The notes: generated by a model not told the origin, from the letters alone. Shown: positions 1 through 18,668, numbered from the stretch's first letter. The stretch is 24,849 bases of DNA from CAZIHO01 sp964538875 (GCA_964538875.1 CAZIHO010000045.1:1-24849); one strand, 5' to 3'. Made by a program: numbers and translations.

Positions 1-318
1 TAACAGTCTGTATTAATATTGTGCCACGATGTCATCCGCCTGCGGATCTTGGTGGGATTTTTAGGTTATGAATACCGATGAGCATGTCGCAGATTGGCTG
101 GTCCCGGCCTGACGGTCCGGCTCAGCCACCGTGCGCCCTGAAATCAGCCAGTGCGGACAAACTTTGAGCGCGGGCGATGGGGCCGGACCATTCGGCACCG
201 GGAATCACCCTGGGGCTGGGGTGCCCAGCAGGAAGGCCGTGATTCCCCTGCGGGGCGGGTAACGATTGCCCGCATTGAAAGGATTTGGCGGATGGACGCC
301 ATCCGGAGGATCAGTCTC
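1..318. other. left-edge region without a supported gene
   Basis: I see no supported gene here. The plus-strand reading frame of the DUF4124 gene stays open back to position 151, but that extension is arginine/glycine-rich, shows no family resemblance, and precedes a clear signal peptide. It is therefore treated as untranslated. The only clear signal is a Shine-Dalgarno sequence GGAGGA at 305-310, which belongs to the next gene. Confidence 0.5.
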
Positions 319-753
319 GTGAAAATCTACCAGCGTGGGTTGTTATTGGGGTGGTGCCTAGTGGCGGCTGGCACGCCGGTCATGGCCCAGTCGATCTACA
401 AATCCGTGGATGCCAACGGCAAGGTCACCTACTCGACGGAGCCCCTGGCCAATGCCGCCAGTGCGGCAGTCATCACGCCCAGTCGCGGGCCAACCGAGGC
501 GGATCGCCAAGCCGCGGAGGCGCGGGCGGCGGAGCTTGAGCGGGCCATGGGGGAAGTGGATCAACAACGGGAACAGCGCCTGGAAGCCAGCCGCAAGAAG
601 CCGGACCCATCCGGACCAGCCACCGACGGCGGCAAAGTACCTGGGGGCTCCACCCAGGAAGGAAACCGGGGCGGGCCAGCCGCGTCCAGCGGCGGCCGGG
701 CATCCAAGGACGGCGCCCAGAAGTCCGGGCAACCGGCCGGCCAGGTGCCCTAG
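319..753 (+). CDS. exported DUF4124-domain protein
   Basis: Small exported protein of 144 aa with an N-terminal DUF4124 domain. The chosen start is GTG at 319, because GGAGGA lies 8 nt upstream and translation then begins directly with a signal peptide (KIYQRG, a hydrophobic core, then PVMAQ with cleavage probably after MAQ). An ATG at 292 in the same frame is the alternative. Just after the cleavage site, SIYKSVDANGKVTYSTEP is the typical DUF4124 signature. The C-terminal half is low complexity: a short charged helical stretch (EADRQAAEARAAELERA...) followed by a Gly/Ser/Pro/Lys-rich tail. DUF4124 proteins are common in Gammaproteobacteria, and I know no established function; a periplasmic location is inferred. 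It stands alone, upstream of a tRNA gene on the same strand. Confidence 0.82.
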   Translation: MKIYQRGLLLGWCLVAAGTPVMAQSIYKSVDANGKVTYSTEPLANAASAAVITPSRGPTEADRQAAEARAAELERAMGEVDQQREQRLEASRKKPDPSGPATDGGKVPGGSTQEGNRGGPAASSGGRASKDGAQKSGQPAGQVP

Positions 754-884
754 ATGGTTGCATCAAGCCGTCCAGCGCCCCAGGGTGCACTGAGCCGCCG
801 GGCACTAGGGTCCGGCCGGGCCAAGTTTCTGCTAGCATCCCGTGCGCGCCCCGCCTCCGGTTGGGGCCGCGCCTAAGTCAAAAC

Positions 885-972
885 GGAGAGGTGGCCGAGC
901 GGTTTAAGGCGCCGGTCTTGAAAACCGTTGAAGGGCAACCTTCCGTGGGTTCGAATCCCACCCTCTCCGCCA
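885..972 (+). tRNA. tRNA-Ser (anticodon UGA)
   Basis: Complete class II tRNA of 88 nt including an encoded CCA at 970-972. The acceptor stem is GGAGAGG (885-891) pairing with CCTCTCC (962-968), with discriminator G969. The D-arm GCCGAGCGGTTTAAGGC, the anticodon loop CTTGAAA with anticodon TGA at 919-921, a long variable arm and the T-arm with GGTTCGAATCC are all visible. The long variable arm and UGA anticodon identify serine; it reads UCA and probably other UCN codons. The first pair of the anticodon stem is C-T, a mismatch. A GC-rich segment precedes it (841-875), resembling the discriminator of stringently controlled stable-RNA promoters, but I could not place a convincing -35. There is no copy of its 3' end elsewhere in the window, so no sign of an integrated element. 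Confidence 0.97.
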
Positions 973-1897
973 TCTTATTGATTGTTATATAAAAATCAAT
1001 ATGTTGCCCCTACGGAAAAGCAGTCGAACCCACAAGTGACCGCACACCCGTGACCGGGTTCACCGGTTTAGCTAAGGCTAATCGGGTTGGCGACGCATCC
1101 CGCTGTGCACGGACCCATTGCTACAACAGCTCGTTGCGCGGGCAATCAAATTCCTTGGGGATGAGCATCGGTAGAAAACTAACTACTTAGTTCTTGGCCG
1201 TGGACTGGGGCCGTGGTCTGGTCTTGGATACCGACACCGGCGCGACCACACTTTTTGCTATCAGGCGTGGCTAAGGGTGCTTGTCCAGGAATTTTTCCGT
1301 TCCTTGGCTGATTGGGTGGAGCATGGAATGGCGCCGCCGCCGATGAGCGTCACCTGGCTCGTCCCGGTTGGGGCATGCAGCTTACCGGCTACCCCGGAAC
1401 CTGGCGGTCATCGAGCCCTGAAATCTTTCATAAGAGAGTGCATAATCTCACGGGACTTGACACNNNNNNNNNNNNNNNNNNNNNNNNNNNNNNNNNNNNN
1501 NNNNNNNNNNNNNNNNNNNNNNNNNNNNNNNNNNNNNNNNNNNNNNNNNNNNNNNNNNNNNNNGTCCAGGTTCATTTGTATCGGGGTCAGCCAGCCTCCC
1601 AGGCCGTTGGATTCCGGTATTCCATGCCAGAGTGCCTGGAGTTGAGGTGGTGGCGGGCCAGGTACTAGCAATAAGTTGGCCCATCAGGCGCAACAAGACC
1701 TGCTGTCCCCCAGGTGGCGCTTTGGGTCACGGCTCCCGGTTCGGCAACCGGCGGTTTGGGCTCAATAGGTGATTTTTGATCTTGCCGCTGGCGGGGTTGC
1801 TGCGGCCAGAGCCAGCCGGAAGCGCCGACTTGACCTTTGTCCCCCAGCGCCTACCCTCTGCCTAAAGCCTTCTTTCAATTGCCGCGCCGGTGATCCC
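973..1897. other. gene-poor intergenic region around an assembly gap
   Basis: About 925 bases with no supported gene. An AT-only inverted repeat (976-983 with 994-1001, TATTGATT/AATCAATA) follows the tRNA and could help end its transcript, but no T-tract follows. A second small inverted repeat is AACTAA/TTAGTT at 1177-1182/1187-1192. TTGACA at 1457-1462 lies just before the gap, so any matching -10 would fall in the missing sequence. Reading frames through 1277-1696 exist only because N positions contain no stop codons. Confidence 0.6.
1464..1563. other. assembly gap (100 N)
   Basis: A run of exactly 100 N. That length is the common placeholder for a scaffold join of unknown size, so the real distance between the tRNA-Ser side and the small-protein side is not known. 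Any gene or promoter inside it is invisible here. Confidence 0.99.
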
Positions 1898-2182
1898 ATG
1901 CACAAAACCGTTCGTCACCTGCCAATCCTGCTGCTAGCCGCGTTGCCAATGGCAAGCGCCGATGCCTCCCTGGCCCGGAATCTGGTGGAATCCTGCGCGT
2001 TCGGCGCCGGGGTGCTAGCGACCACTACCTATGCCGGTCTGACGCCAGCGCTGTCGAGTGGCCTGTTCACCGTGCCGGCCGGCGAGGTCATTGCCGCCAA
2101 TGCGCTGATCGGCTGCGGCGTGGGGATGGCGGGCACCACGGCGGCCACCTTCACCGGCTGGGTCTATGATCTTTTATTCTGA
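1898..2182 (+). CDS. small exported glycine-rich protein, first of a paralogous pair
   Basis: I do not recognise a named family. The protein has 94 aa from ATG 1898 (a weak GGTGA lies 4 nt upstream; a longer frame back to 1769 reads as non-protein-like sequence). Residues 1-21 form a signal peptide (MHKTVRH, hydrophobic core, cleavage near ASA). The mature part of about 70 aa is hydrophobic and glycine/alanine-rich, with cysteines at 33 and 73 set in Gly-rich motifs (SCAFGAG and GCGVGMAG). Two segments, about 34-57 and 63-85, could form a helical hairpin in or on a membrane. The next gene, 15 nt downstream, is a paralog: both carry two mature cysteines exactly 40 residues apart and share TVPAxxVIxxNxxxGCGxGxxG. 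A periplasmic or membrane-inserting small protein is inferred, possibly with a disulfide; a bacteriocin- or holin-like role is only a possibility. Confidence 0.7.
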   Translation: MHKTVRHLPILLLAALPMASADASLARNLVESCAFGAGVLATTTYAGLTPALSSGLFTVPAGEVIAANALIGCGVGMAGTTAATFTGWVYDLLF

Positions 2183-2197
2183 ATTCGAGGCATCAAG

Positions 2198-2497
2198 ATG
2201 AAGCTATCCCGACTTTGCGTCGCGCTCCCCTTGTTGCTGGCCACGATCCCCAGCCACGCCGACGATATATGGCACGACTCGGTGTACGGCTGCGTCATCG
2301 GCGGTGGCGTGACCGGCACCTCGTCCGCGTTCGTGATGTACACGGCCATGGCGTCCGGGGCCGGGACCGTCCCGGCGACGGCGGTCATCCTGGGCAACAC
2401 CATTTTTGGCTGCGGGCTGGGCACCATCGGCGTCATGCTGTACCACGGCCTGGATTCCGCCTATACGACCCTGGTTGGGCCAGCCCCCGCCCGGTAG
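2198..2497 (+). CDS. small exported glycine-rich protein, second of a paralogous pair
   Basis: No named family recognised. The protein has 99 aa from ATG 2198, preceded by GAGG at 2187-2190 with 7 nt spacing. Residues 1-21 are a signal peptide (MKLSRL, hydrophobic core, cleavage near SHA). The mature chain holds Cys32 in YGCVIGGGVTG and Cys72 in FGCGLGTIG, the same 40-residue spacing as in the upstream gene, and the shared stretch TVPATAVILGN. C-terminal of the second motif it diverges and ends in a Pro/Arg tail (VGPAPAR). The 15-nt gap and shared strand indicate co-transcription. The mature parts are similar throughout but clearly not identical, so the duplication is not recent. Products may act as a pair, for example as interacting membrane peptides, but nothing nearby states the function. 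Confidence 0.72.
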   Translation: MKLSRLCVALPLLLATIPSHADDIWHDSVYGCVIGGGVTGTSSAFVMYTAMASGAGTVPATAVILGNTIFGCGLGTIGVMLYHGLDSAYTTLVGPAPAR

Positions 2498-2517
2498 TAA
2501 CGGGGGCCGCCGGGTAT

Positions 2518-2532
2518 GGGGCTGGTTGCCCC
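2518..2532. terminator. possible bidirectional hairpin between convergent genes
   Basis: GGGGC at 2518-2522 pairs with GCCCC at 2528-2532 around a TGGTT loop, in the 46-nt space between the plus-strand small-protein gene and the minus-strand mepA gene. There is no T-tract on either strand, so this is a weak candidate supported mainly by position. Confidence 0.3.
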
Positions 2533-2543
2533 TCACTTGGCCG

Positions 2544-3425
2544 TCAATTCAACAGTGCCTTGCATTCCCTGGGCACCTTGGCCAGCTTCTGCTGCAAACG
2601 CTTGGCCGCCGAAGACTGCTTAGAGTCATATTCCAATTGCCGGGATTGCTCCATGGCCTCGTCGCTCAGCCACCAGTCTAAGTCTGACCCACAGCCGTTG
2701 TCGGCGGGCAGGGGGTCCTGGCTGTGACACTGGGGCTGGTCGGCGGGGCAGCGCAGACGCACGTGGAAGTGATAATGATGTCCCCACCAGGGGCGAATCT
2801 TGCCAACCCAATCGGCGGCATGGGACCGTTGGCACAGGGCCTCTTTAATGAGGGGATGGACGAACACCCGGTCCACTTCCGGCCGCCCAGCCACATATTT
2901 GAGTACCTGCACCTGGGCCTCGCCGAAGCGCTGGGGGTCGATGCGGGACATGCCGCCGGTCAGCATGGAGACGGCGCTCAGATTTTCTTCCTCGCCCTTG
3001 GTGAGGCGCCGTTGGGCGGCTGGGGAATCAAACCAAAACCAGAAATCCCCATCCAGCCCGATCTGGTGGCTGGCGTGGCCGTTGGTGGTGGGGCCACCCC
3101 GGGCCTGGCCGGTGTCGCCGACCACCAACCGGCCGTATTGGCGGCGTTCTACTTCCGCTGCCAGGTGTTTGATGAACTCTCGCAGATCCGGATGGGCGAA
3201 GTAATGGCGCCGGGATTTGCGGACCAACTGGAACTCGCCCTCGTCCGGGAGCAGGGACACGGCACCGCCCAGACAGCCGGCCGAGTAACTGCCGATGATC
3301 AGGGGCTTGCCGGGCGTCGGCGCCCGCACCTCGGCCCAGGGATTATGCAGACTCTCGTTGGCGCCCATGACGGCGCCGGCCAAGCCCAGGCCTAGGGCCA
3401 GGGCAGCGACAATGGATTGTTTCAT
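2544..3425 (-). CDS. mepA: penicillin-insensitive murein endopeptidase (peptidase family M74)
   Basis: Periplasmic zinc metallopeptidase that cuts D-alanyl-meso-diaminopimelate cross-links in peptidoglycan. It has 293 aa from the ATG whose first base is 3425; this start places Lys2 directly before the hydrophobic signal core (MKQSIVAALALGLGLAG). An ATG 15 nt further upstream (3440) is the alternative, and neither has a strong ribosome binding site. Family hallmarks are GSYSAGCLGGA, the H-x6-D motif in GHASHQIGLDGD (His120, Asp127) and WWGHHYHFHVRL (His216, His219, His221). By comparison with the E. coli enzyme, His120, Asp127 and His221 are the expected zinc ligands, so it looks active. The C-terminal ~45 residues form a charged extension (SDEAMEQSRQLEYDSKQ...). 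It lies 81 nt downstream of purL on the same strand; a shared transcript is possible but functionally unrelated. Confidence 0.93.
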   Translation of the reverse strand: MKQSIVAALALGLGLAGAVMGANESLHNPWAEVRAPTPGKPLIIGSYSAGCLGGAVSLLPDEGEFQLVRKSRRHYFAHPDLREFIKHLAAEVERRQYGRLVVGDTGQARGGPTTNGHASHQIGLDGDFWFWFDSPAAQRRLTKGEEENLSAVSMLTGGMSRIDPQRFGEAQVQVLKYVAGRPEVDRVFVHPLIKEALCQRSHAADWVGKIRPWWGHHYHFHVRLRCPADQPQCHSQDPLPADNGCGSDLDWWLSDEAMEQSRQLEYDSKQSSAAKRLQQKLAKVPRECKALLN

Positions 3426-3479
3426 CTGATTGACAGCCATCCCAATAACATGGGGGCGAGGTTGTCCGCCGCCCCGACC

Positions 3480-3496
3480 CTCCCCCCGGCGGGGAG
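3480..3496. terminator. weak hairpin between purL and mepA
   Basis: CTCCCC (3480-3485) and GGGGAG (3491-3496) form a 6-bp GC stem around a 5-nt loop in the 81-96 nt spacer between purL and mepA. A second small palindrome (TGATC CGCA GATCA, 3511-3524) overlaps the purL stop codon. Neither is followed by a U-run on the minus strand, so termination or attenuation is only suggested. Confidence 0.25.
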
Positions 3497-3521
3497 AGGG
3501 GATTTGTTCATGATCCGCAGA

Positions 3522-6500
3522 TCATCCCACCCAAGCCCGGGCATTGCGGAACATGCGCAGCCAGGGCCCGTCCTCGCCCCAGGCGTCCGGGTGCCAGGAG
3601 TTTTGCACCGATCGAAAGGCCCGCTCCGGATGGGGCATGAGGATATTCACCCGGCCATCGACGTTGGTCAAGCCGGTGATGCCATCCGGGGAGCCATTCG
3701 GGTTGGCCGGATAGCGCACGGCCAGGCCGCCGCCATTCTCCTGGTAGCGCACCGTGACATAGGGCTGGGCGGCGGCCCGTTGGGCCGGGTCCCGGAACTC
3801 GGCCCGGCCCTCGCCATGGGCCACCGGAATCGGCAGGCGGGAACCGGCCATGCCCCGCAACAGAATGGACGGCGATTCCTGGACTTCCACCAGGCAGACC
3901 CGGGCCTCGAACTGTTCCGACCGATTGCGGACGAAGCGGGGCCAGTGGCTGGTGCCAGGAATCAACTCGTGCAGCAGGGACAGCATCTGGCAGCCATTGC
4001 ACACGCCCAGGGTGAAGGTATCCGGGCGGGCGAAAAAGGTGTGGAACTGATCCCGGGCGAGGGGATGAAATAGGATCGAATTGGCCCAACCGGCGCCGGC
4101 GCCCAGCACGTCCCCATAGCTGAATCCGCCACAGGCGACCAGTCCCTTGAAGTTGGCCAGATCCACCCGGCCCTCCAGCAGGTCGGACATGTGGACGTCC
4201 TGACAGGCGAAACCAGCCCGGTGAAAGGCGGCGGCCATTTCGATTTGACCGTTGACGCCCTGTTCCCGCAGCACCGCCAGCGGCGGCCGGGCGCCGACCG
4301 CGATATAGGGCGCCGCCAGGTCCTGGGCCGGGTCGAAAGTGAGACGGGCGGATAGGCCCGGATCCGGCGCGGCGATGCGCTCGAATTCCTCCTGGGCGCA
4401 GTCCGGGTGGTCCCGCAGGGACTGGAGGCGCAGCGTGGTTTCTGACCAGGCCTGCTGTAGCTCGATCCGGGACCGGGCCAACAGGTCCTGGCCACCGTGC
4501 CGCACCCGCACCCAATCGTCGTCGGCCAGGGTGCCGATGACACTGCTGTGGTGGCCCAAGCCGGCGTCCGCCAGGGCCTTGAGGCAATCGTCGGTATCCG
4601 CGTGGCGCACCTGGAGCACCGCCCCCAGTTCCTCGTTGAACAGCAGCGCCAGGGGGTCCCCGTCCAGGCCGTCCAGGTCCACCCGTAATCCGGTGCGGCC
4701 GGCGAACGCCATCTCGCACAGGGTCACCAGCAGGCCGCCGTCGGAGCGGTCATGGTAGGCCAACAGCAACCGCTCCCGGTTCAGGTCCTGGATCAGGCCG
4801 AAAAAGCGCTTGAGCATGTCCGGATCGTCCAGATCCGGCCCCCGCTGGCCGACCTGACCGTACACCTGGGCCAGACAGGAGGCGCCCAGGCGGTTTTGAC
4901 CCTTGCCCAGGTCGATCAGAATCAGATCCGTATCACCCAGATCAGTGCGCAGGGCCGGCGTCAGGGTGCGGCGGGCGTCCCGGGCTGGCGCGAAGGCGGT
5001 CACGATCAGGGACAGGGGCGCGGTCATTTCCCGGCGCCCATCCGGGCCGTCCCAGACCGTCTTCATGGACAGGGAATCCTTGCCCACTGGCACCGCGATG
5101 CCGAGCCGGGGACAGAGTTCCATACCCACCGCGCGCACGGTGTCGAATAGGCGGGCATCCTCGCCGGGGTGTCCGGCGGCGGCCATCCAGTTGGCGGACA
5201 GCTTGACGTCCCCGAGCCGGGCGATACTGGCCGCCGCCAGGTTGGTGATGGCTTCCCCCACCGCCATTCGCCCGGATGCCGGCGCGTCCAGTAGCGCTAG
5301 GGGCGTACGTTCTCCCATGGCCATGGCCTCGCCGCTGTAGCCCTGGTAATCGGTGAGGGTGACGGCGCAGTCCGCCACCGGCACCTGCCAGGGGCCCACC
5401 ATCTGATCCCGGGCTACCTGGCCGGTGATGCTGCGGTCGCCGATGCTGATGAGAAAGGTCTTGTTGCCCACCGTGGGCAGGCGCAGCACCCGCAGCGCCG
5501 CCTCGCCCAGGTCCAGGCCATGCAGGTCCAGGGCCGGCTTGTGGAACGACGCATGGCTCGCGTCCCGCAACATGCGCGGCGGCTTGCCAAACAGCAGGGG
5601 CATGGGCATGTCGATGGGCGTGACGCCGAATTGGGCGTCTCCCAACACCAGGGTTTCGTCGGCGCTGGCCTCGCCCACCACCGCGTGGGGACAGCGTTCC
5701 CGCTCGCAAATGGCCTTGAAGGTGTCCAAACGCTCCGCCGCCACCGCCAGCACATAGCGTTCCTGGGACTCGTTGCACCAGATTTCCATGGGGCTCATGC
5801 CCGTGTCGGCGCTGGGTACCGCCCGCAGTTCAAAGCGCCCGCCCCGGTTGGCATCATGCACCAATTCGGGCAGCGCATTGGATAGGCCGCCGGCGCCCAC
5901 GTCATGGATGGACAGGATGGGATTATCCGCCCCCCGCGCCCAACAGCGGTCGATGACTTCCTGGGCGCGGCGCTGCATCTCCGGGTTGGCCCGCTGCACC
6001 GAGGCGAAATCCAGGGCCTCCGCCGAGCTGCCGGACGCCATGCTGGAGGCGGCGCCACCGCCCAAACCGATCAGCATGGCGGGACCGCCCAATACGATGA
6101 TGGGCGTACCCGGCGGAATCGGCAGTTTGCGAATCTGATCCATGCGGATGCTGCCCATGCCGCCGGCCAGCATGATGGGCTTGTGATAGCCCCGCAACTC
6201 CGGTCCTTTGGGGCCGGGCGCCTCCATCTCGAAGGCGCGGAAATAGCCGGCCAGGTTGGGCCGGCCGAATTCATTATTAAATGCGGCGGCACCGATGGGG
6301 CCTTCCAGCATGATGTCCAGGGCCGACACGATGCGCCCCGGCCGGCCGAAGTCCTGCTCCCAGGGTTGCTCAGCGCCGGGAATGCGCAGATTAGACACCG
6401 AAAAGCCGGTGAGCCCCGCCTTGGTCTTGGAACCCCGGCCGGTGGCCGCCTCGTCCCGGATCTCGCCGCCGGAGCCGGTGGCGGCGCCTGGGTCCGGCGA

Positions 6501-7409
6501 AATGGCGGTGGGATGGTTATGGGTCTCCACCTTCATGAGGATATGAATATCCTCGGCGTGATCCCCATACAGGTGGCTGTCCGGGTCCGGCAGGAAGCGG
6601 CTGCCGGCGTGGCCCCGCATCACCGCCGCGTTGTCCCGGTAGGCGGACAACACATGGGTGGGGGAAGCCTCGGTGGTGTTGCGGATCATGCGAAACAGGG
6701 AACGGTCCTGGGGCACCCCGTCCAGCACCCAGTCGGCGTTAAAGACCTTATGCCGGCAATGCTCGGAATTGGCCTGGGCGAACATCATGAGTTCCACGTC
6801 GGTGGGATTGCGCCCCAGGGCCTGAAAACTCTCCACCAGATACTCGATCTCGTCGTCCGCTAAGGCCAGCCCCAGTTCGCCGTTGGCCCGCTCCAGGGCT
6901 TGCCGGCCCCCGCTCAGCAGGTCCACCTGGGTCAGGGGCCGCGGCTCCGCGTGGGAGAACAGGCAAGCGCCGTCGTCCAGGTCGAACAGCACCACCTGGG
7001 TCATGCGGTCGTATAGCAGGTCCGATGCTTGCCGGAGTTCGTGGTCGGACAGGGGGCGGTCGGCAGCGCTTAAGTAATAGGCCAAGCCCCGCTCCAGGCG
7101 CCGGATGCCGGTCAGGCCGCAGTTGCGGGCGATATCGGTAGCCTTGGACGACCAAGGCGAAATGGTGCCCGGCCGGGGCACCACCAACACCAGGGCACCG
7201 GCCGGTGGCTCGGCCGTGCTGGGCGGGCCATAGGTCAATAGATAGTCCAGCACGCCCTGTTCCGAGGGGCTCAGGGACTGCTCCAATTCGGCGAAATGGA
7301 CGAACTCGGCGGCCACGCGGGGCGTGAAGCCCAGGCAGGCGGACAAACGCTGAACCAATTTGTCCAGACGGAATTCAGACAGGGCCGGGGCCCCCCGCAG
7401 ACAGAGCAT
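3522..7409 (-). CDS. purL: phosphoribosylformylglycinamidine synthase (FGAM synthase), single-chain form
   Basis: Catalyses the fourth step of de novo purine synthesis: FGAR + glutamine + ATP to FGAM, in the cytosol. At 1295 aa it is the large single-chain form, with N-terminal PurS-like, linker, two-part FGAM synthetase and C-terminal glutaminase regions. The start is ATG at 7409, with GGAGAGG 7 nt upstream, and the N-terminus (LRGAPALSEFRLDKL) matches the family start. ETHNHPTAISPDPGAATGSG lies in the synthetase nucleotide-binding part. In the glutaminase domain the nucleophile is Cys1137 (LGVCNGCQM), with His1260 and Glu1262 in MPHPERAF; the E. coli positions are 1135, 1260 and 1262, so the enzyme looks intact. 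It is divergent from the giant kinase gene across a 630-bp region. No PurR-like palindrome is apparent upstream. Confidence 0.98.
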   Translation of the reverse strand: MLCLRGAPALSEFRLDKLVQRLSACLGFTPRVAAEFVHFAELEQSLSPSEQGVLDYLLTYGPPSTAEPPAGALVLVVPRPGTISPWSSKATDIARNCGLTGIRRLERGLAYYLSAADRPLSDHELRQASDLLYDRMTQVVLFDLDDGACLFSHAEPRPLTQVDLLSGGRQALERANGELGLALADDEIEYLVESFQALGRNPTDVELMMFAQANSEHCRHKVFNADWVLDGVPQDRSLFRMIRNTTEASPTHVLSAYRDNAAVMRGHAGSRFLPDPDSHLYGDHAEDIHILMKVETHNHPTAISPDPGAATGSGGEIRDEAATGRGSKTKAGLTGFSVSNLRIPGAEQPWEQDFGRPGRIVSALDIMLEGPIGAAAFNNEFGRPNLAGYFRAFEMEAPGPKGPELRGYHKPIMLAGGMGSIRMDQIRKLPIPPGTPIIVLGGPAMLIGLGGGAASSMASGSSAEALDFASVQRANPEMQRRAQEVIDRCWARGADNPILSIHDVGAGGLSNALPELVHDANRGGRFELRAVPSADTGMSPMEIWCNESQERYVLAVAAERLDTFKAICERERCPHAVVGEASADETLVLGDAQFGVTPIDMPMPLLFGKPPRMLRDASHASFHKPALDLHGLDLGEAALRVLRLPTVGNKTFLISIGDRSITGQVARDQMVGPWQVPVADCAVTLTDYQGYSGEAMAMGERTPLALLDAPASGRMAVGEAITNLAAASIARLGDVKLSANWMAAAGHPGEDARLFDTVRAVGMELCPRLGIAVPVGKDSLSMKTVWDGPDGRREMTAPLSLIVTAFAPARDARRTLTPALRTDLGDTDLILIDLGKGQNRLGASCLAQVYGQVGQRGPDLDDPDMLKRFFGLIQDLNRERLLLAYHDRSDGGLLVTLCEMAFAGRTGLRVDLDGLDGDPLALLFNEELGAVLQVRHADTDDCLKALADAGLGHHSSVIGTLADDDWVRVRHGGQDLLARSRIELQQAWSETTLRLQSLRDHPDCAQEEFERIAAPDPGLSARLTFDPAQDLAAPYIAVGARPPLAVLREQGVNGQIEMAAAFHRAGFACQDVHMSDLLEGRVDLANFKGLVACGGFSYGDVLGAGAGWANSILFHPLARDQFHTFFARPDTFTLGVCNGCQMLSLLHELIPGTSHWPRFVRNRSEQFEARVCLVEVQESPSILLRGMAGSRLPIPVAHGEGRAEFRDPAQRAAAQPYVTVRYQENGGGLAVRYPANPNGSPDGITGLTNVDGRVNILMPHPERAFRSVQNSWHPDAWGEDGPWLRMFRNARAWVG

Positions 7410-7516
7410 GATTGGACCTCTCCCAGGGCTGCCCGATGAAGTTTAAGGATGATACTCGAATCCCTCGCCCCCCCGTGGGGGCGGCTTCAACGGCCGCAGT
7501 AGCCAAGGGTAGAGCC

Positions 7517-7544
7517 CCCTGCCACCGGGAGAGTGGTGGCAGGG
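7517..7544. other. strong GC hairpin (10-bp stem, 8-nt loop)
   Basis: CCCTGCCACC (7517-7526) pairs perfectly with GGTGGCAGGG (7535-7544) around GGGAGAGT. It is the strongest of four hairpins in the purL-kinase intergenic region. Being inside the purL leader on the minus strand, it could act in the purL 5' untranslated RNA, or on DNA; the sequence alone does not decide. Confidence 0.5.
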
Positions 7545-7881
7545 CGACAAGGACACGGAGCACTCCGGCGGGGCGGACCCCGCCACTTGCTACTGGCTAC
7601 TGGAGCAGGATCAGCAGGGCTAGGGTGCCCGGAATATGGTTCCAAGTAGCCAGGTTGGTGCTGTAGAGCACCTGTCCCACGCCGGTGGTTTTCTGCGGCC
7701 TTGGGTATCGACCCAGTGATGGCCATCCGAGGGCGGCGGTCAGCAAGTCCGGCCCCCAGGGGATGACCCGGCCGGTCAGCCCGGCCCAACGGCCAGGGGC
7801 ACGGGGCACGGGGCAAGGATACACCGCGGCGCCCGGCCCAGCCGCCGGGCTTGCATTCGCCACCCCAGATCCGTCATGGGA

Positions 7882-7910
7882 CTGGCTTCTGGTTCTCTAC
7901 CAGCCATAAT
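7882..7910 (+). promoter_or_regulatory. possible promoter of the giant kinase gene
   Basis: CATAAT at 7905-7910 matches five of six bases of a sigma-70 -10 element. Seventeen nt upstream is CTGGCT, only three of six to the -35 consensus. It would give a leader of about 120 nt before ATG 8040. A weak candidate. Confidence 0.3.
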
Positions 7911-8039
7911 GGAGGGTTGAAATCAGTCGACGCCAGAAACCAACGGGAATGCCTCAAGCCCGGGCGCCATTGCGCCGATAAGGTAGAGTTCGTGTTCGGC
8001 CCGTCGCGGTACCGACGATCCTTTCCCCGTGAGCGCAGC

Positions 8040-16679
<8,640 letters not shown>

Positions 16680-16707
16680 GCCGGGCACGGCGGCCCTGAC
16701 TGCCCCA

Positions 16708-16734
16708 GGGGCCGGGTGGGGTGTGCCCGGCCCC
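16708..16734. terminator. candidate bidirectional terminator hairpin
   Basis: GGGGCCGGG (16708-16716) pairs perfectly with CCCGGCCCC (16726-16734) around a 9-nt loop, between the 3' ends of the convergent kinase and typA genes (16680-16830). There is no T-run on either side, so it is a candidate by position and stem strength only. Confidence 0.45.
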
Positions 16735-16830
16735 CCTACCCGCTCCTGCTGGGACCAGCCAGACGGCTAGGGCTTGTTGCCGCGCCTGGCACCGTTACAG
16801 CCGTGAGCGGGCCCGGCAGCGGAGTTGGGG

Positions 16831-18642
<1,812 letters not shown>

Positions 18643-18668
18643 TATAGGGTCCTCGGACGGGGGGCGCG

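Larger units (their letters stand above)
7410..8039. other. long divergent intergenic region with clustered hairpins
   Basis: Separates purL (minus) from the giant kinase gene (plus). It holds four perfect hairpins: CGCCCCC/GGGGGCG (7466-7472/7477-7483), CCCTGCCACC/GGTGGCAGGG (7517-7526/7535-7544), GGCGGGG/CCCCGCC (7567-7573/7578-7584) and GGTGCT/AGCACC (7657-7662/7667-7672). None carries a T-run. The frame of the kinase stays open back to a TTG at 7851, but that extension resembles nothing. A possible kinase promoter is the CATAAT at 7905-7910, with a poor -35 (CTGGCT, 7882-7887) 17 nt before it. Confidence 0.6.

Noticed and set aside
885..1001. tRNA-Ser as an attachment site of an integrated element
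   Set aside because: No second copy of the tRNA 3' end and no integrase gene was found in the window.
1277..1696. Open reading frames on both strands spanning the N run
   Set aside because: They stay open only because N codons cannot be stops; the readable parts show no protein-like features.
2724..3395. 223-codon plus-strand frame opposite mepA
   Set aside because: Shadow of mepA, which carries the full set of zinc-ligand motifs on the minus strand.
3508..4719. 403-codon minus-strand frame inside purL
   Set aside because: It is a Gly/Pro/Arg-rich shadow of purL in another frame; the purL frame is continuous with intact glutaminase residues.
7851..8039. 63-residue N-terminal extension of the giant kinase from TTG 7851
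   Set aside because: The extension has no family resemblance and no ribosome site at its start; ATG 8040 lies directly before the first CBS domain.
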